From contig JABTTQ020001508.1 of the NCBI GenBank assembly GCA_016081115.2, positions 124,001 through 188,000 on the forward strand: a stretch of 64,000 nucleotides of DNA, in the 5' to 3' direction. The notes below the pieces were generated by a model, which saw only the letters and a program-made list of their open reading frames with translations, had not been told where the DNA came from and searched no databases. This document shows positions 34,362 to 44,412 of this stretch, one piece after another; positions within the stretch are counted from its first letter, which is position 1, and each line of letters begins with the position of its first letter. The translations under genes and the position numbers were made by a program. Source of the stretch: Rehmannia glutinosa. Taxonomy: Eukaryota; Streptophyta; Magnoliopsida; Lamiales; Orobanchaceae.

Positions 34362-34813
34362 CAGGGCTGATCCTATCAATTTCTTGGCCTGAGTCGAACT
34401 TTGAAATTTGGGCCCCATTTTTTTTTCAATTATTTGCCTCTTTCATTTGAGAAAATTTAATTTAACGCTTTTGAAGAAAATTAAATGTGATATATTGTCA
34501 GCAACTAACAAGATTACAAGGTCCAAGGGAATATAGGTCTTCATTTGTGGGGAGTATTTTTTTTAATCTGGATCACAAAATACAAAAAAAAATTTAAAAG
34601 AACCATGAACTTAATAGGATTCGAACCTAGGTATTGTAGTTAGACTTTTAAGGTGGATTATGTTAACCACTAAGCCAAACTCGCTCATAATCTTATTTAT
34701 TTTAGATATGTACTATATATAAAAGGTATATAAAAAATTTGGGCCCCTAAATTTTGTAATTTTTTTGGGCCTAAATCGACCGACTCACTCGACTTACATT
34801 AGAAGCGGCCCTG
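34362..34813. mobile_element. hAT-like non-autonomous element with 8-bp TSD
   Basis: The left end CAGGGCTGATCC and right end GCGGCCCTG are inverted repeats, and the flanking octamers are CATGCACG (34354-34361) and CATGCATG (34814-34821), which match at 7 of 8. An 8-bp duplication and a CAGGG terminus are hAT features. The 452-bp body encodes nothing. Sub-terminal words TTTGGGCCCC and TTGGGCCTAAATCGACC occur at the two sides. Confidence 0.82.
34617..34677 (-). other. tRNA-like pol III promoter pair (A box and B box)
   Basis: On the minus strand TGGCTTAGTGGTTAA (34677-34663) fits the A-box consensus and GGTTCGAATCC (34627-34617) is a canonical B box, 61 nt end to end. No acceptor or anticodon stem can be folded around them, so this is a tRNA relic or SINE head inside the hAT-like element, not a tRNA gene. 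Confidence 0.55.
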
Positions 34814-35480
34814 CATGCATGTGTATATATAAGGTAATTTCATTATTGAACACCTAATTTTCACCTAACATATTGAAACACTAGATCAAACACACCACCT
34901 TCGGAAACTTTAATGCAAACAGGGATCATAAGCACATAAGCAAATAATATTTCTTGGTTATAACTTTCATTTTCAGACAAAATTCAGCTAGTCAAGTTAA
35001 TTAGTGGAGTTGGTTAAACTCTGGAAATGACATCCTGTTAAAGGATCGGTCTTGTGATCATCAAAACTCGTGAAATTTTGAAAACCGGCAATAACAATCA
35101 TCTATCCGATTCAAAATAAGTGGTGTTGTAGGAAGGAAAAATAAAAATAGCACACACATTTTAAGATCTGTATTAAAATACCAATTATACCCTTGATTAA
35201 TTATAAATGTTGTTTCAAACAAACTAATTTAGTTATTAATGTTAGTTGAAAATGATACATTTAAGGGTAATTTTTGGGAAAAATATTTTCTCACCAACCT
35301 TGAAAATATCATAATGTCATTCTTTTTGAAAAGAAAATTATGTGCCAATATGTGATTTATTTTGAATAGGAGGGAGTAGTGGCTTTGCATGCACTGAAAC
35401 TAAGAAAGTCAAAAAGCATATAAATCTGATTCACATATAATAAAAGTTAAAAAGGGAATTGGGGAACATATTACACAACT
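34814..35480. other. Gene-free stretch
   Basis: The stretch is AT-rich. No gene, RNA or complete repeat can be supported. Confidence 0.45.
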
Positions 35481-35790
35481 CACTACAAGAAAACAATCAA
35501 ATTCCAACGAAATAATTCCAATGGAATAAAAAATGTTGGAATTTTCAAAATTCCAATGGAATTCCAATGCTACAACATACCATTGGAAAATTCCAACATA
35601 AAGTCCAACAATAACCAAAACCATTTGGTACTGTTGGAATATTTTTTTCATTGGAATTTTGTCATTCCAACGGCCATTATACCAATGGTGCTTTTCCATT
35701 GGAATTTCCGTTGGAATCGATAATTCCAATGGAAATTGGCCAAATACCAACGGATTTTTTATGTTGGAATTCCCTTGTTTTCTTGTAGTG
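35481..35790. mobile_element. CACTA-derived MITE with 3-bp TSD
   Basis: The ends are CACTACAAGAAAACAA and TTGTTTTCTTGTAGTG, perfect inverted repeats, flanked by ACT on both sides (35478-35480, 35791-35793). The 310-bp body is filled with variants of the palindrome TTCCAATGGAA in both orientations, probably transposase-binding repeats. The 138-codon minus-strand and 63-codon plus-strand frames here are by-products of this symmetry. Confidence 0.9.
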
Positions 35791-35828
35791 ACTTGTGGAT
35801 TGTTAAAACAAAAGGGAAAATACAAAAA

Positions 35829-36010
35829 CTTGTATGAGACGGTCTCATAGATCTAGGTCTCATAGATCTAATCCATGAGACGGATCTTAAATTTAAATAG
35901 AATATCAACTCAACCCAAATCCAAATCCAGACCCATAAAAATAATTCATATTTTTGTGTTTTTAAAGATCCGTCTCATGAACTTAGATTAATGAGACGGT
36001 CTCATGTAAG
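35829..36010. mobile_element. Small MITE with palindromic GAGACGGTCTC ends
   Basis: The left end CTTGTATGAGACGGTCTCAT and right end ATGAGACGGTCTCATGTAAG are inverted repeats that are themselves palindromic. Internal CATGAGACGGATC and GATCCGTCTCATG add a second inverted pair. The element is about 182 bp and has no coding potential. Confidence 0.7.
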
Positions 36011-36689
36011 ATCTCCTCAAAGGAAAATATTTGAGCAGTTGTTTGGAAACCCTCCAATCACATTTTTTTTTGAAGGCTTTTAAATGAAGTGGATATTTGG
36101 AAGTTGAGGGACTGTACGTATGGTCAAATTTCTTTCAATATTAAGAAGTGGGAATCAATTTGTTCATGCAACAAGAAAAAATGCATGTTCCATTGCTTTT
36201 AAAAGCAACGCTGATGAAAGGAGAAGATTTAGTACGATTAGGAATCAATTCTACTACAATGGAAATTAAAAGACTGTGAAAATGTACAGTGGTGAAATGA
36301 AGATCTACCAATTGATTCCAATTTAATCAAGTGGCAACGATTTGGCTAATCACTCCACAATTTTTAAATGAAAGTCTTCCATTTGATGTGGAATCCTATC
36401 TGATGTGGCGAATCTGTAAACTAGGCTGAAATAGTTTAGTTCTTTCTGACTAATGTGGAATGTAAAGGGATTGCCACATAAACCATTACTAGATGTTTTG
36501 GGGGCCTTGGGGGATTGATACCAGCTCAAGTCAATGCCCTAACTCCACCATAAAAACTAGCTCAAAGTTAGATGTTTGACCCAACTTTAAGTATTAGGTC
36601 ATAATTGCTTGTGGATGTGATGTGAGATCGTATCAGGGACCCACACGAAAATTCGGTTAAGTTGAGCGAAGACTGGAGAGGAAATTAGG
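36011..36689. other. Gene-free stretch
   Basis: No supported gene or repeat was found. Confidence 0.45.
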
Positions 36690-37446
36690 TCGCGATTGGA
36701 TGTTAGCGAAATTCCATTTTCGTTCCGATGGAGAATTATTTTTGACCAAACATTTGATTGTTTATGAAAATTTTCAGAAAATATATTATTCCCTTACTTT
36801 CACTTTTTCTCATTTTTTCTCTTGGCAATCACATCTACACATTTTTACACAAAAAACTAATCATTATTACGCATTCTCTCCCAAATTTCACTATACACTC
36901 ACTCACAAATTTCTAACAACCAATCATATCCAATCATTATTTTACTATTTTTAAATCACTTTCATCATTACTTTTTATCTCACATCCAATCACACACTCA
37001 AAATTCATCTTTTTTCTTCCAAAGTTTTTTTCACCACTATTCTCTAGCAAAATGAAAATTTTCAAAAGGAAAATTTTGGAAATTTTCTTTTCGCTAGAGA
37101 ATAGTGAAAAAAAATTCTGATTAATGTTTTTGGAAAATTTTGAGAGTGTGAATGGATATGTAATGATGAAAGTTGATTTGATTTAAAAATAGTAAAATAA
37201 TGATTGGATGTGATTGGTAGTTAGAAATGTGTGAGTGAGTGAATAGTGAAATTTGTGGGAGAATGTGTAATAATGATTAGTTTTTTGAAAAAAAAATGTA
37301 GATGTGATTGGTGAAAAAGAAAAATGAGAAAAAGTGAAGGTGTGAGAATAGTATATTTTTCGAAAATTTTCATAACCAATCGCATGTTTGGTCAAAAACA
37401 ATTCTCCAAAGAGAAACGAAAAATGAAATCTCGTTCATATCCAAGC
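36690..37446. mobile_element. Long fold-back (hairpin) MITE
   Basis: The left arm (about 36690-37070) and right arm (37071-37446) are reverse complements along their whole length with scattered mismatches. The centre is the palindrome TTCTCTAGC...GCTAGAGAA near 37040-37101. The outer ends are GCGATTGGATGTTAGCG and CGTTCATATCCAAGCC. Mirror-image open frames (36700-36954 plus, 37183-37401 minus) encode nearly the same peptide and so reflect the repeat, not a gene. A transcript would form a stem of about 370 bp. Confidence 0.88.
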
Positions 37447-38759
37447 CTTAGATTTCTAATTCTATTTTCCAATTCTACTTTGTATATTATCCTTTGATCG
37501 AATGACATGTGTTCATGTATTAAAATAATCAATAATGAGATGTTTATCTTTTAGACATGTGTCATTCAATAAAAAGAAGTGGAATAGAAAAGTGGAACAG
37601 AAATTCGATCAATAAAAATAAAAAAAAGCATAAAAAATTATTGAATAATAAAGGGAAGAGAGAGTGAATTATTTATGGGGATTTTAACATGTTCCATGAT
37701 AAAAGTCTTTGGAGAAGCTGTGAAGTAATTAATAGTATCTTCATTTTATTAGAATTATAGATCCTAGGTGAGGCAGTGTGTGGACTCATCTTACTCATTG
37801 ATCTTAAAAAATGAAGGGATGTGATTAATTCAGTTTTTTAATTATTTCCTAATTTTCGTTGATTTTAAGGGTAAGATTGTAATTTTGTAATTCAAATTAG
37901 TGGTCCCAGTGGATTTTATAAATTTAAAATTGACTTTGCACGGATTTTGTGGCGGAATTTAAGGAACTGTTTTCTTTCCAAATATTTTTATTTTACAAAG
38001 ATAGTTAGGGTTCTTCTAATGCATAATTAGACATCAAATAATGCATATTTAGTTATTTTGTTGGCACTATTTTACGAAAACAAGGCATAATTGAATATAA
38101 CGTCTTCGCATATGTAGTTATACTACACCGCATAAATAGGTTCAATATAATGTATATTTAGTTATGAAAATGGGATGTTGCTTTTGGAAATTATAAAAAT
38201 AGGATGTTACATAATGTCTTCGCATATTTAGTTATTCCACAATGCATAGATAGTTTCTAGATAATACATAGTTAGTTGATTTTGTTGCATAGTTTATGAC
38301 GTCTTGCATAGTTGGATATACTGTACTACATATTAGTTTTTTTACGTTGCATAGATAGTTTTTATATAATGCATATTTAGTTGAGTTTTATTGCATATTT
38401 AGTTTTCGAACTCACTGTTCGTTATTTCTTTGTAATATTGCACCGATTTTTCTTGTTTTTTCTCTGTAATTTTCATGAACTGTAATTTTCGAGTTCTTCA
38501 CAGTTTTCTTTATTTGCGTTAATGGAGGAATGAGAGAGAGAGAGAGAGAGAGTGAGATTAGGGAAATTGGGATGAGAGAAAGAGATTTGATTCCATTTTG
38601 TAACTAACTTGTTATGTTATTTTACCCTACTACCCTTATATTGATTAAATTAATATTTTAATATATTTTTTATCCATTAAATCATACCCATTAATTAATA
38701 GTGGGGGATGGTTGAGATTAGTCCATTGTGTCTCACCTAGAGACATGGTCTCACTTGAT

Positions 38760-38760
<1 letters not shown>
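37447..38760. other. Repeat-derived, gene-free stretch
   Basis: The block from 37757 (GATCCTAGGTGAGGCAGTGTG) to 38760 (TCTCACCTAGAGACATGG, CACTTGATCC) has ends that partly mirror each other. Inside, loosely tandem units of the form GCATATTTAGTTATTTTGTT recur between 38040 and 38400. A (GA)n run lies at about 38533-38554. No gene is supported. Confidence 0.5.

Positions 38761-38761
<1 letters not shown>

Positions 38762-38819
<58 letters not shown>
38762..38819. repeat. (TA)29 microsatellite at a head-to-head repeat junction
   Basis: A run of pure TA lies between CACTTGATCCTATATA on the left and TATAGGAATGGATCAAATG on the right. The flanks (GGTCTCACTTGATCC and GGATCAAATGAGACC) are inverted copies of one another. 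Confidence 0.9.
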
Positions 38820-38820
<1 letters not shown>

Positions 38821-38821
<1 letters not shown>

Positions 38822-39880
38822 AATGGATCAAATGAGACCACATAATTAGTGTGAGACAGTGTGGACTAATCCTGTCCACAAATCTGTAATTTTAGATGGT
38901 TGAGATTTACCCAATTTAATAAATATTTTTTATTTTTTTTAAATCTGAAAAGGGCAGATTGGTCATTTGAGCTTTCACCCCAATTATGTGGTTTTCCAAA
39001 TCCCGTTCATCCCGTTTCATCCATAAACTTTGAAAAACAAATCTCACGCTTATTACAAAAACTATTATGTTTTGAGTTATCTTCCGGTGTCTGATCGCCG
39101 CTCGTCTCGTCTTCACGGTGCGATCGGTGCAAGGATCAACGTAGGGTTTCATCCGTGCTCAGGGTGATGCTGACAGTGCTCTCGATAGGCTCTAGCAGAA
39201 GAATAAAGTTGAAGCCCGACAGTAGTCGTTAAATGTTCTCTTGATTCAAACTACGATTTTGTTTTAGAGTTCGAAAATTCTAGTTCATGGACTTCTCACT
39301 TTTCAGAAATTCCTTATCAGTAAAATCAATGTTGAAACAATCCACTGTCGTTTGTATGCTCTTTGAAGTTTGTTGATCGGATGCTATTATTTTTCGGGAT
39401 ATATATTGGCATTATATATGGGATTAATTAAAAAAACAAAAATTATTATGTTTCACCAATCTCACGCCTTTGTTTATCTCATAACAACTGAAATCGGAGA
39501 TGTGGTGTTTGTGGCCCAGTTTTGATTGAAAAGATTTTGACATTCTCACGCCTTTGTTCAATTGATCGGCGAACCTTTCGGTTTCGCCCAGCGGCGTGTC
39601 GAGGATTGTGTCGAACCGATGTATATCTTCGTTCGCGAGTTTTATGGAATCAAGGATTGTGTCGAACTTCTGTATATTTTCTATTTTTCTTCCTTTTGTG
39701 AATTTTGCTATGATTCGAAGTTGGAGAAGGAAAATGAAATTGAAATTTCTTGTTAATAAAGAGGCTATTGACTTCTATTTCGGTTGATGGAGTGGTGTAA
39801 TCTTTGTTGTTGTAGATGGAGGATTGGAAGAAGAATGCGATCTTTGATATGGATGGATTACTGTACACTTAGATGTTTTT
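38821..39880. other. Gene-free stretch with repeat ends
   Basis: GAATGGATCAAATGAGACC to GACAGTGTGGACTAATCC (38821-38872) belongs to the same repeat family as 37757 and 38703-38760. A GC-richer patch at 39080-39240 and a local duplication of GGATTGTGTCGAAC (39603, 39653) are visible. No gene is supported. Confidence 0.45.
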
Positions 39881-39929
39881 CGATGTATACTTAGATGTGT
39901 TATGTTGTATAAGTAGTAAATTTTTTATG

Positions 39930-40030
39930 TATGTATTTATGTTGTTGTATACTTATGTTTTTTGTTGTATACTTATATGTGTTTTGTTGTATACTTATAT
40001 GTGTTTTGTTGTATACTTATATTTTTATTT
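39930..40030 (+). repeat. Minisatellite, ~21-bp unit
   Basis: The unit TTGTTGTATACTTATATGTG is repeated about four times with small changes. The 77-codon open frame over it is low-complexity repeat. Confidence 0.8.
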
Positions 40031-40189
40031 GACAATTGTAATATGCAGTACAAATATGTTAAATATACATCATAATAGTGTTAAATATACATTAAATATA
40101 TGTTAAATATACACTACAATAATGAGCGTGATTTTCTCTCTCTACAACCGATTTACTTAATCCACGGTCCACACATATTAATGAGCGTG

Positions 40190-40191
<2 letters not shown>

Positions 40192-40250
<59 letters not shown>
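40192..40250 (+). repeat. (CT)n microsatellite, about 29 repeats
   Basis: A pure CT run is flanked by near-duplicate text on both sides: ATGAGCGTGATTTTCTCTC and CACGGTCCACACATATT at 40121-40180, then a CACGGTCCCCACATATT variant at 40268-40285. Confidence 0.9.
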
Positions 40251-40252
<2 letters not shown>

Positions 40253-40539
40253 TATTGATTCCTTAATTCACGGTCCCCACATATTTTTGTTTTGACCATT
40301 TTAATATGCAGTAAAATTATGTTAAACATACACTAAAATAGTGTTAAGTATACAGCAAATATATGATAAGTGTTAAGATAAAGATCTGCATGGCGAAGAG
40401 CACATGCATGATTTTTTTCTCCGGTAGCGATTTTATCGCGATTTTCTCTCTCCTCACGTGATTTTCTCTCTCCTAATAATCGATTTCATATTTGGATGGT
40501 CCCCACATGTTTGTTTTGACAATTATACCATTATTTTGC

Positions 40540-40960
40540 TTTAATTAAATGTTTAATGTAATTTTAACCTCTATTTACGGCCCACGAGACCAACTACAGC
40601 CCAAGCGGCACACTTTATAATTACGCTAAGCTCATGCAACCCATCATCTCAGGTATAAAAAGTCACTCAATCTTCATTTGTAAGTAAGTTCATTTAATTA
40701 TTGCGAATTACATTCACATGCTCGGATTTTTCTCTTCCACGATCGTTGACTTTAGCTTCGCAAGGACCTCCTTAGGACAACTCTAGGGACCCCCGACATT
40801 GTTACGTATTTGCGGGCTAGTCCCCATCCGAAAATATCATCGGTTTCGGAGAAGAAATTGGATCGATTTATTAAATTCCTTGACTTGGAGTCATATGTGA
40901 TTTTGAGCAACAAGTGCTATTTCTATCCAGAAATCCAGATGAGAATGTGAAAACCTAACC
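40540..40960 (+). mobile_element. Possible LTR fragment of a Ty3/gypsy element
   Basis: TGACTTTAGCTTCGCAAGGA, GGGACCCCCGACATTGTTAC and TTGCGGG (40748-40825) resemble the 3' part of plant gypsy LTRs of the Tat/Ogre type. No PBS, partner LTR or coding region was found, so the call rests on text style only. Confidence 0.3.
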
Positions 40961-41845
40961 CAAAAGTATTGCTTATTTGTGTAGCAGTAAATCATATGTC
41001 CCAGAAAAAAATAACAGCTGCATGCTCTTCACAAAATGTCCTAAAAGAATGAAGAAGATATCAGTTTCCTTGGCTAATTTAAGGACAAATAAGATTTTGG
41101 AATGTTGCTCAGAACAGGATAATTTAACAACAAAAAAGAGAAGCTTTTGGAATGTTGCTCAGAAACAGGATAAATCGCCATTTCCAAATTTGAGTTATCC
41201 AGTTACAGGCAACACTCATGGATAAACTTCAGAAAAATCAAGAAAAACAAAATCAATGAATATGTGAGTTATTTTCAGCTCTTTCCTCAGCCAGTCCATT
41301 TGTTTTACACCTAATAATAATTTCTAATGGACTAAGGGAGTGTTTGCAACTTCTGGAAAAAAAAAATGATTCTCAGCTTACGAGAATCACTTATTTTTAA
41401 GAGTTTGCAAACACTCCCTAAGCAATAGATAAGAACCTTTATCCAACTGAACTAAGCAATAAAAAGGATAACAAACTCGTTGAATGAATCTAATACTTGC
41501 GAAGAACAACCAATGAAATACGACATGGTAAAGAACAAGAACCATTATCCCACAAAAAAAAAAAAAAAGATAAAAAGAATATCTTGTGCATTTGATCATT
41601 TTATGAGTGAGATTTTATTACATGGCATCTTGAAATTGGAATATCTAATCCCACCAGCTGGTTAAGAATCCCCCTATAGCTAATCCACTTGCTGATGATG
41701 ATATTATAAAAAGACAAGAAAACGACTTTTCAAGAATTCACCAAAAATCCTGTCCTCTACTAATTAATCTTCTTCTTCTTCTTGGATAAAAAAAAAAAAG
41801 AATTATTCGTCAACTTGTTATCCTACATCAGCTAGCTTTTCCTCT
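40961..41845. other. Upstream region of the RADIALIS-like gene; small hAT-like MITE and a local duplication
   Basis: At 41333-41422 the ends GGGAGTGTTTGCAA and TTGCAAACACTCCCT are inverted repeats around a short AT-rich centre, a typical tiny MITE. TTTTGGAATGTTGCTCAGAA is duplicated at 41095 and 41147. The 82-codon frame at 40977-41225 spans this duplication and is not supported as a gene. A (TTC)n run lies just upstream of the promoter (41769-41783). Confidence 0.55.
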
Positions 41846-41855
41846 GTATATAAAG
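41846..41855 (+). promoter_or_regulatory. TATA box of the RADIALIS-like gene
   Basis: GTATATAAAGGC lies 150 bases before the start codon, giving a likely 5' leader of about 120 bases. The pyrimidine-rich leader (TTTCTCCCTTG, TTCCCCTTTT) is usual for plant genes. Confidence 0.7.
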
Positions 41856-42005
41856 GCTTTATGTTACAAATTCTTTCACCAACAAACTCACATTTCTCCC
41901 TTGACTGAGGCAGTTAGCTCTTCCCCTTTTATTTTTTTCCCAAACAAGCCTTTACTTTTTTGTTCTCAAGTCCTAACTTTTTATTCCAATTTAACTTCTT
42001 AAGAG

Positions 42006-42759
42006 ATGGCATCTTCACGTGGGACGGGTTCGACATGGACACCGAAGCAAAACAAGCAGTTTGAGGAGGCGTTGGCGATGTACGACAAGGATACGCCCGA
42101 CAGATGGCATAACATAGCCAGAGCGGTTAGTGGGAAATCGGCAGAGGAAGTGAGAGGGCATTATGAGGCCTTAGAGAAGGACATTATGAAGATCGAAACA
42201 GATCAGGTCCCGATACCTAATTACAAAACCATGGCCAACGGCAGAGGATATGGTAATGAACAGAGGTACTATATATATACATCATTTCACAAACATGTTA
42301 GACATTTTCTTGCATCTTCAAAAAGAGCTAAAAAGGAAGTGGAAAATGGTCAAAAAGAGCGATATATGATAAATGTAGGATTTTTTTGAAAAATCACTTA
42401 TCTAAACGTTTATTCTGAATTAACTACCAAACAAGTATTATTATGGAAAATTGACTGTTAAATCCAATAGTCCATTTGAAAACAGCTCCCATATAAACTG
42501 ATAATCTTTTATGATCATCTTCCTTCATTAATTCCGGTATTTTAACCAACAAAAAAAAAAAAAAAAAAAAAAAAGTTCAAAACTCGGAATCTCAATAATC
42601 TTTTTCAGAACCCTTTATCAAAATATGTTTATTATGACAATTATACATGAAAATTCCCTCCATGAATCATGAATGTATGATGATGATTGATGCTTAATTA
42701 ATAACTTCTATCGATATCTTGATGTGAACAGGCTTCTGAAGAATCTCAAGCTACAGTGA
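42006..42759 (+). CDS. RL: RADIALIS-like single-repeat MYB/SANT protein (two exons)
   Basis: Exon 1 is 42006-42265 and exon 2 is 42732-42759. The donor AG|GTACTA and acceptor AACAG|GC give a 466-bp intron and a 95-residue protein. Residues about 8-60 form one MYB/SANT repeat with spaced aromatics (W11, W34) and the family words DKDTPDRW, GKSAEEVRGHYE and VPIPNYK. The tail LLKNLKLQ is typical of RADIALIS-like proteins. The family acts in the nucleus; Antirrhinum RADIALIS is known to compete for a MYB partner in floral asymmetry, and RADIALIS-like paralogues have varied roles. The start (AAGAGATGGC) is the first ATG after the TATA box. Reading through the intron gives a false 127-codon frame. 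No defects are visible. It is closest by eye to the RL3 type; orthology is not established. Confidence 0.93.
42266..42731 (+). other. Intron of the RADIALIS-like gene
   Basis: The intron begins GTACTATATA and ends TTGATGTGAACAG. It is AT-rich and contains a poly(A) run of 22 near 42551-42573. The intron falls within an Arg codon just before the C-terminal peptide, which is encoded by a tiny 28-base exon including the stop. Confidence 0.88.
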
Positions 42760-43455
42760 TCATCAACTTATCCCTATAGTAAATCTTCATTACCATTGCA
42801 AAATCTGTTGTAGACGCATACGTGTAATATACGTGGCCTAGCTCGTCTCAAGGAGAACTAAGTCTTCTGTTCAGCAATATTCCTAGTTGTATCTTTTACA
42901 AGTTTTATTCCAAGAAACAAGAATGTAATATACTATTATTCCCTCTCTACAAGCATCAAGCAACTCCTTACAAGATTCTACAATTTAAGATAAAACTCTG
43001 ACATGGTCTTACCATCTTGTAACATGTTGTGTAAAAGTTTATAACACTAGTATGTTTGTTCCCTTGTCTTTGGACCTCATACACTGCAAATGTTTGTACC
43101 AGGTTCTTTGCATATATGTGTGTGTGTTTTTACTCTAAGAATGATATTTGAGAGAGGAGTTGCGAGATCGAAAATATTTAGTGAGACAAATAGCATTTAT
43201 ACATAACATAAACATAAAAATTTGAGGGGGCGAGGACGATGGCTCCCTCTAGCCCCCTCTCGGTCCGTCCCTGAGTCCCGACAAGGATAGAAATTAGAAA
43301 GCGTTATTACGTAAAAAGGTATATAGGCAAGAAAAATGTTAATATAACTGACCTCAAAGCGATTATTCGTTTACCAAGGATCCACCCGATCGTGTATGAC
43401 AAGTTGATGACATCTTTCTCTGTGGAAAACCCAGTGAATGTGCTTTCTAGAAAGC
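42760..43455. other. 3' flank of the RADIALIS-like gene, no further gene
   Basis: The 3' UTR probably ends near 42925-42945, where TTTTATTCC and AATGTAATATAC resemble plant poly(A) signals. CCCCCTCTCGGTCCGTCCCTG (43252-43273) is the kind of text found at ends of decayed TEs. No gene was seen. Confidence 0.5.
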
Positions 43456-43856
43456 GGAAAAATTAAGAAAGATTTAGTCAATTGTTAAAATGAAGGAATA
43501 TTATTAATACACAATCCCTTTTAAAACACAGAGTATTAAATTATATTGGGGATGAGGGATTTAAATGAGTGCTGGGGAGATTTGTTCCTTTTAAGTTTTA
43601 ACTTCAAGGAGGCGTTAATTTATTTATGAACAATAAAAATGTTTTTCAAGAGAGGGAAAAATTAAGAAAGATTCAGCCAATTGTTAAAATGAAGGAATAT
43701 TATTAATACACAATCCCTTTTAAAACACAATTGAGTATTAAATTATATTGGGGATGAGGGATTTAAATGAGTGCTGGGGAGATTTGTTCCTTTTAAGTTT
43801 TAACTTCAAGGAGGCGTTAATTTATTTATGAACAATAAAAATGTTTTTCAAGAGAG
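43456..43856 (+). repeat. Tandem duplication of a ~200-bp unit
   Basis: Copy 1 (43456-43654) and copy 2 (43655-43856) both run from GGAAAAATTAAGAAAGATT to ATGTTTTTCAAGAGAG. They are nearly identical; copy 2 has a 3-base insertion (CAATTGAG for CAGAG) and a few substitutions. The unit ends about 30 bases before the tRNA gene. Confidence 0.95.
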
Positions 43857-43885
43857 GGAAAAAGCCAAAGGCCCAAAAATTAGGG

Positions 43886-43889
43886 AAAA
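43886..43889 (-). terminator. Pol III terminator of tRNA-Ala
   Basis: Four T residues follow directly after the discriminator base on the minus strand. Confidence 0.8.
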
Positions 43890-43962
43890 TGGAGATGCGG
43901 GGTATCGATCCCCGTACCTCTCGCATGCTAAGCGAGCGCTCTACCATCTGAGCTACATCCCC
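43890..43962 (-). tRNA. tRNA-Ala, anticodon AGC
   Basis: The minus-strand sequence folds into a full cloverleaf. The acceptor stem is GGGGATG/CATCTCC with the G3:U70 wobble that marks tRNA-Ala. The D stem is GCTC/GAGC, the anticodon stem CTCGC/GCGAG with loop TTAGCAT, the T stem CGGGG/CCCCG with loop ATCGATA, and the discriminator base is A. There is no intron. Downstream on the minus strand TTTT (43889-43886) is the pol III terminator, and upstream is CCAAAA. The T-loop starts with A in place of the usual T, as I recall for plant tRNA-Ala(AGC) genes. It is probably functional. Confidence 0.97.
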
Positions 43963-44412
43963 TTTTGGTAACTCTTTGATCGTGTTAAAATATAAAGCAA
44001 ATTCGTTTGCGGGCGATCAGAAGCAGCCAGGTTTTAATATATGAAGTCATTAGCCCTTTAAGAGAATGTCCCTAATTCGTAGGGTTACTGTCTCCTTCAC
44101 GAGGTGTCCGCCGTCTCTTCACGAAGAGTTCCGTTTCGTCTCATTTTATTCTTTTACATCATTAATTCTCTGATCTCATTCCTTTCTATGTCTGTTTTTG
44201 TAGTCTTTTGGTACTCAATCTAAACATTTTTTTCCTTTTTCTTTTCTCTCTTCGTTTTTGTTTTCTTTCTTTTGTCATTGTGCGTCTTTTCTTCCTTCTC
44301 AGTCCCTGTTGTAGAGTCTTGAGTCTCTTTTCTAAGTGTAGTGTCAGTATTTTTTCTTTCCTTCATCTGTGGCTCTTCTCTAGGTCTCTTAGGATCTCAG
44401 TGTCCCGTGACT

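Noticed and set aside
34617..34677. tRNA gene
   Set aside because: A and B boxes are good but no acceptor, D or anticodon stem can be folded, so only a tRNA-like relic is reported.
35409..35825. 138-codon minus-strand frame
   Set aside because: It spans the CACTA MITE and its TTCCAATGGAA repeats on both strands; the peptide is just translated repeat.
40977..41225. 82-codon gene upstream of the MYB gene
   Set aside because: The frame runs across a local direct duplication, has no promoter, no recognisable domain and biased low-complexity content.
42266..42389. Extension of the RADIALIS-like frame to 127 codons
   Set aside because: The extra 41 codons read into an intron. A consensus donor at 42266 and the expected C-terminal tail in exon 2 give a better protein.
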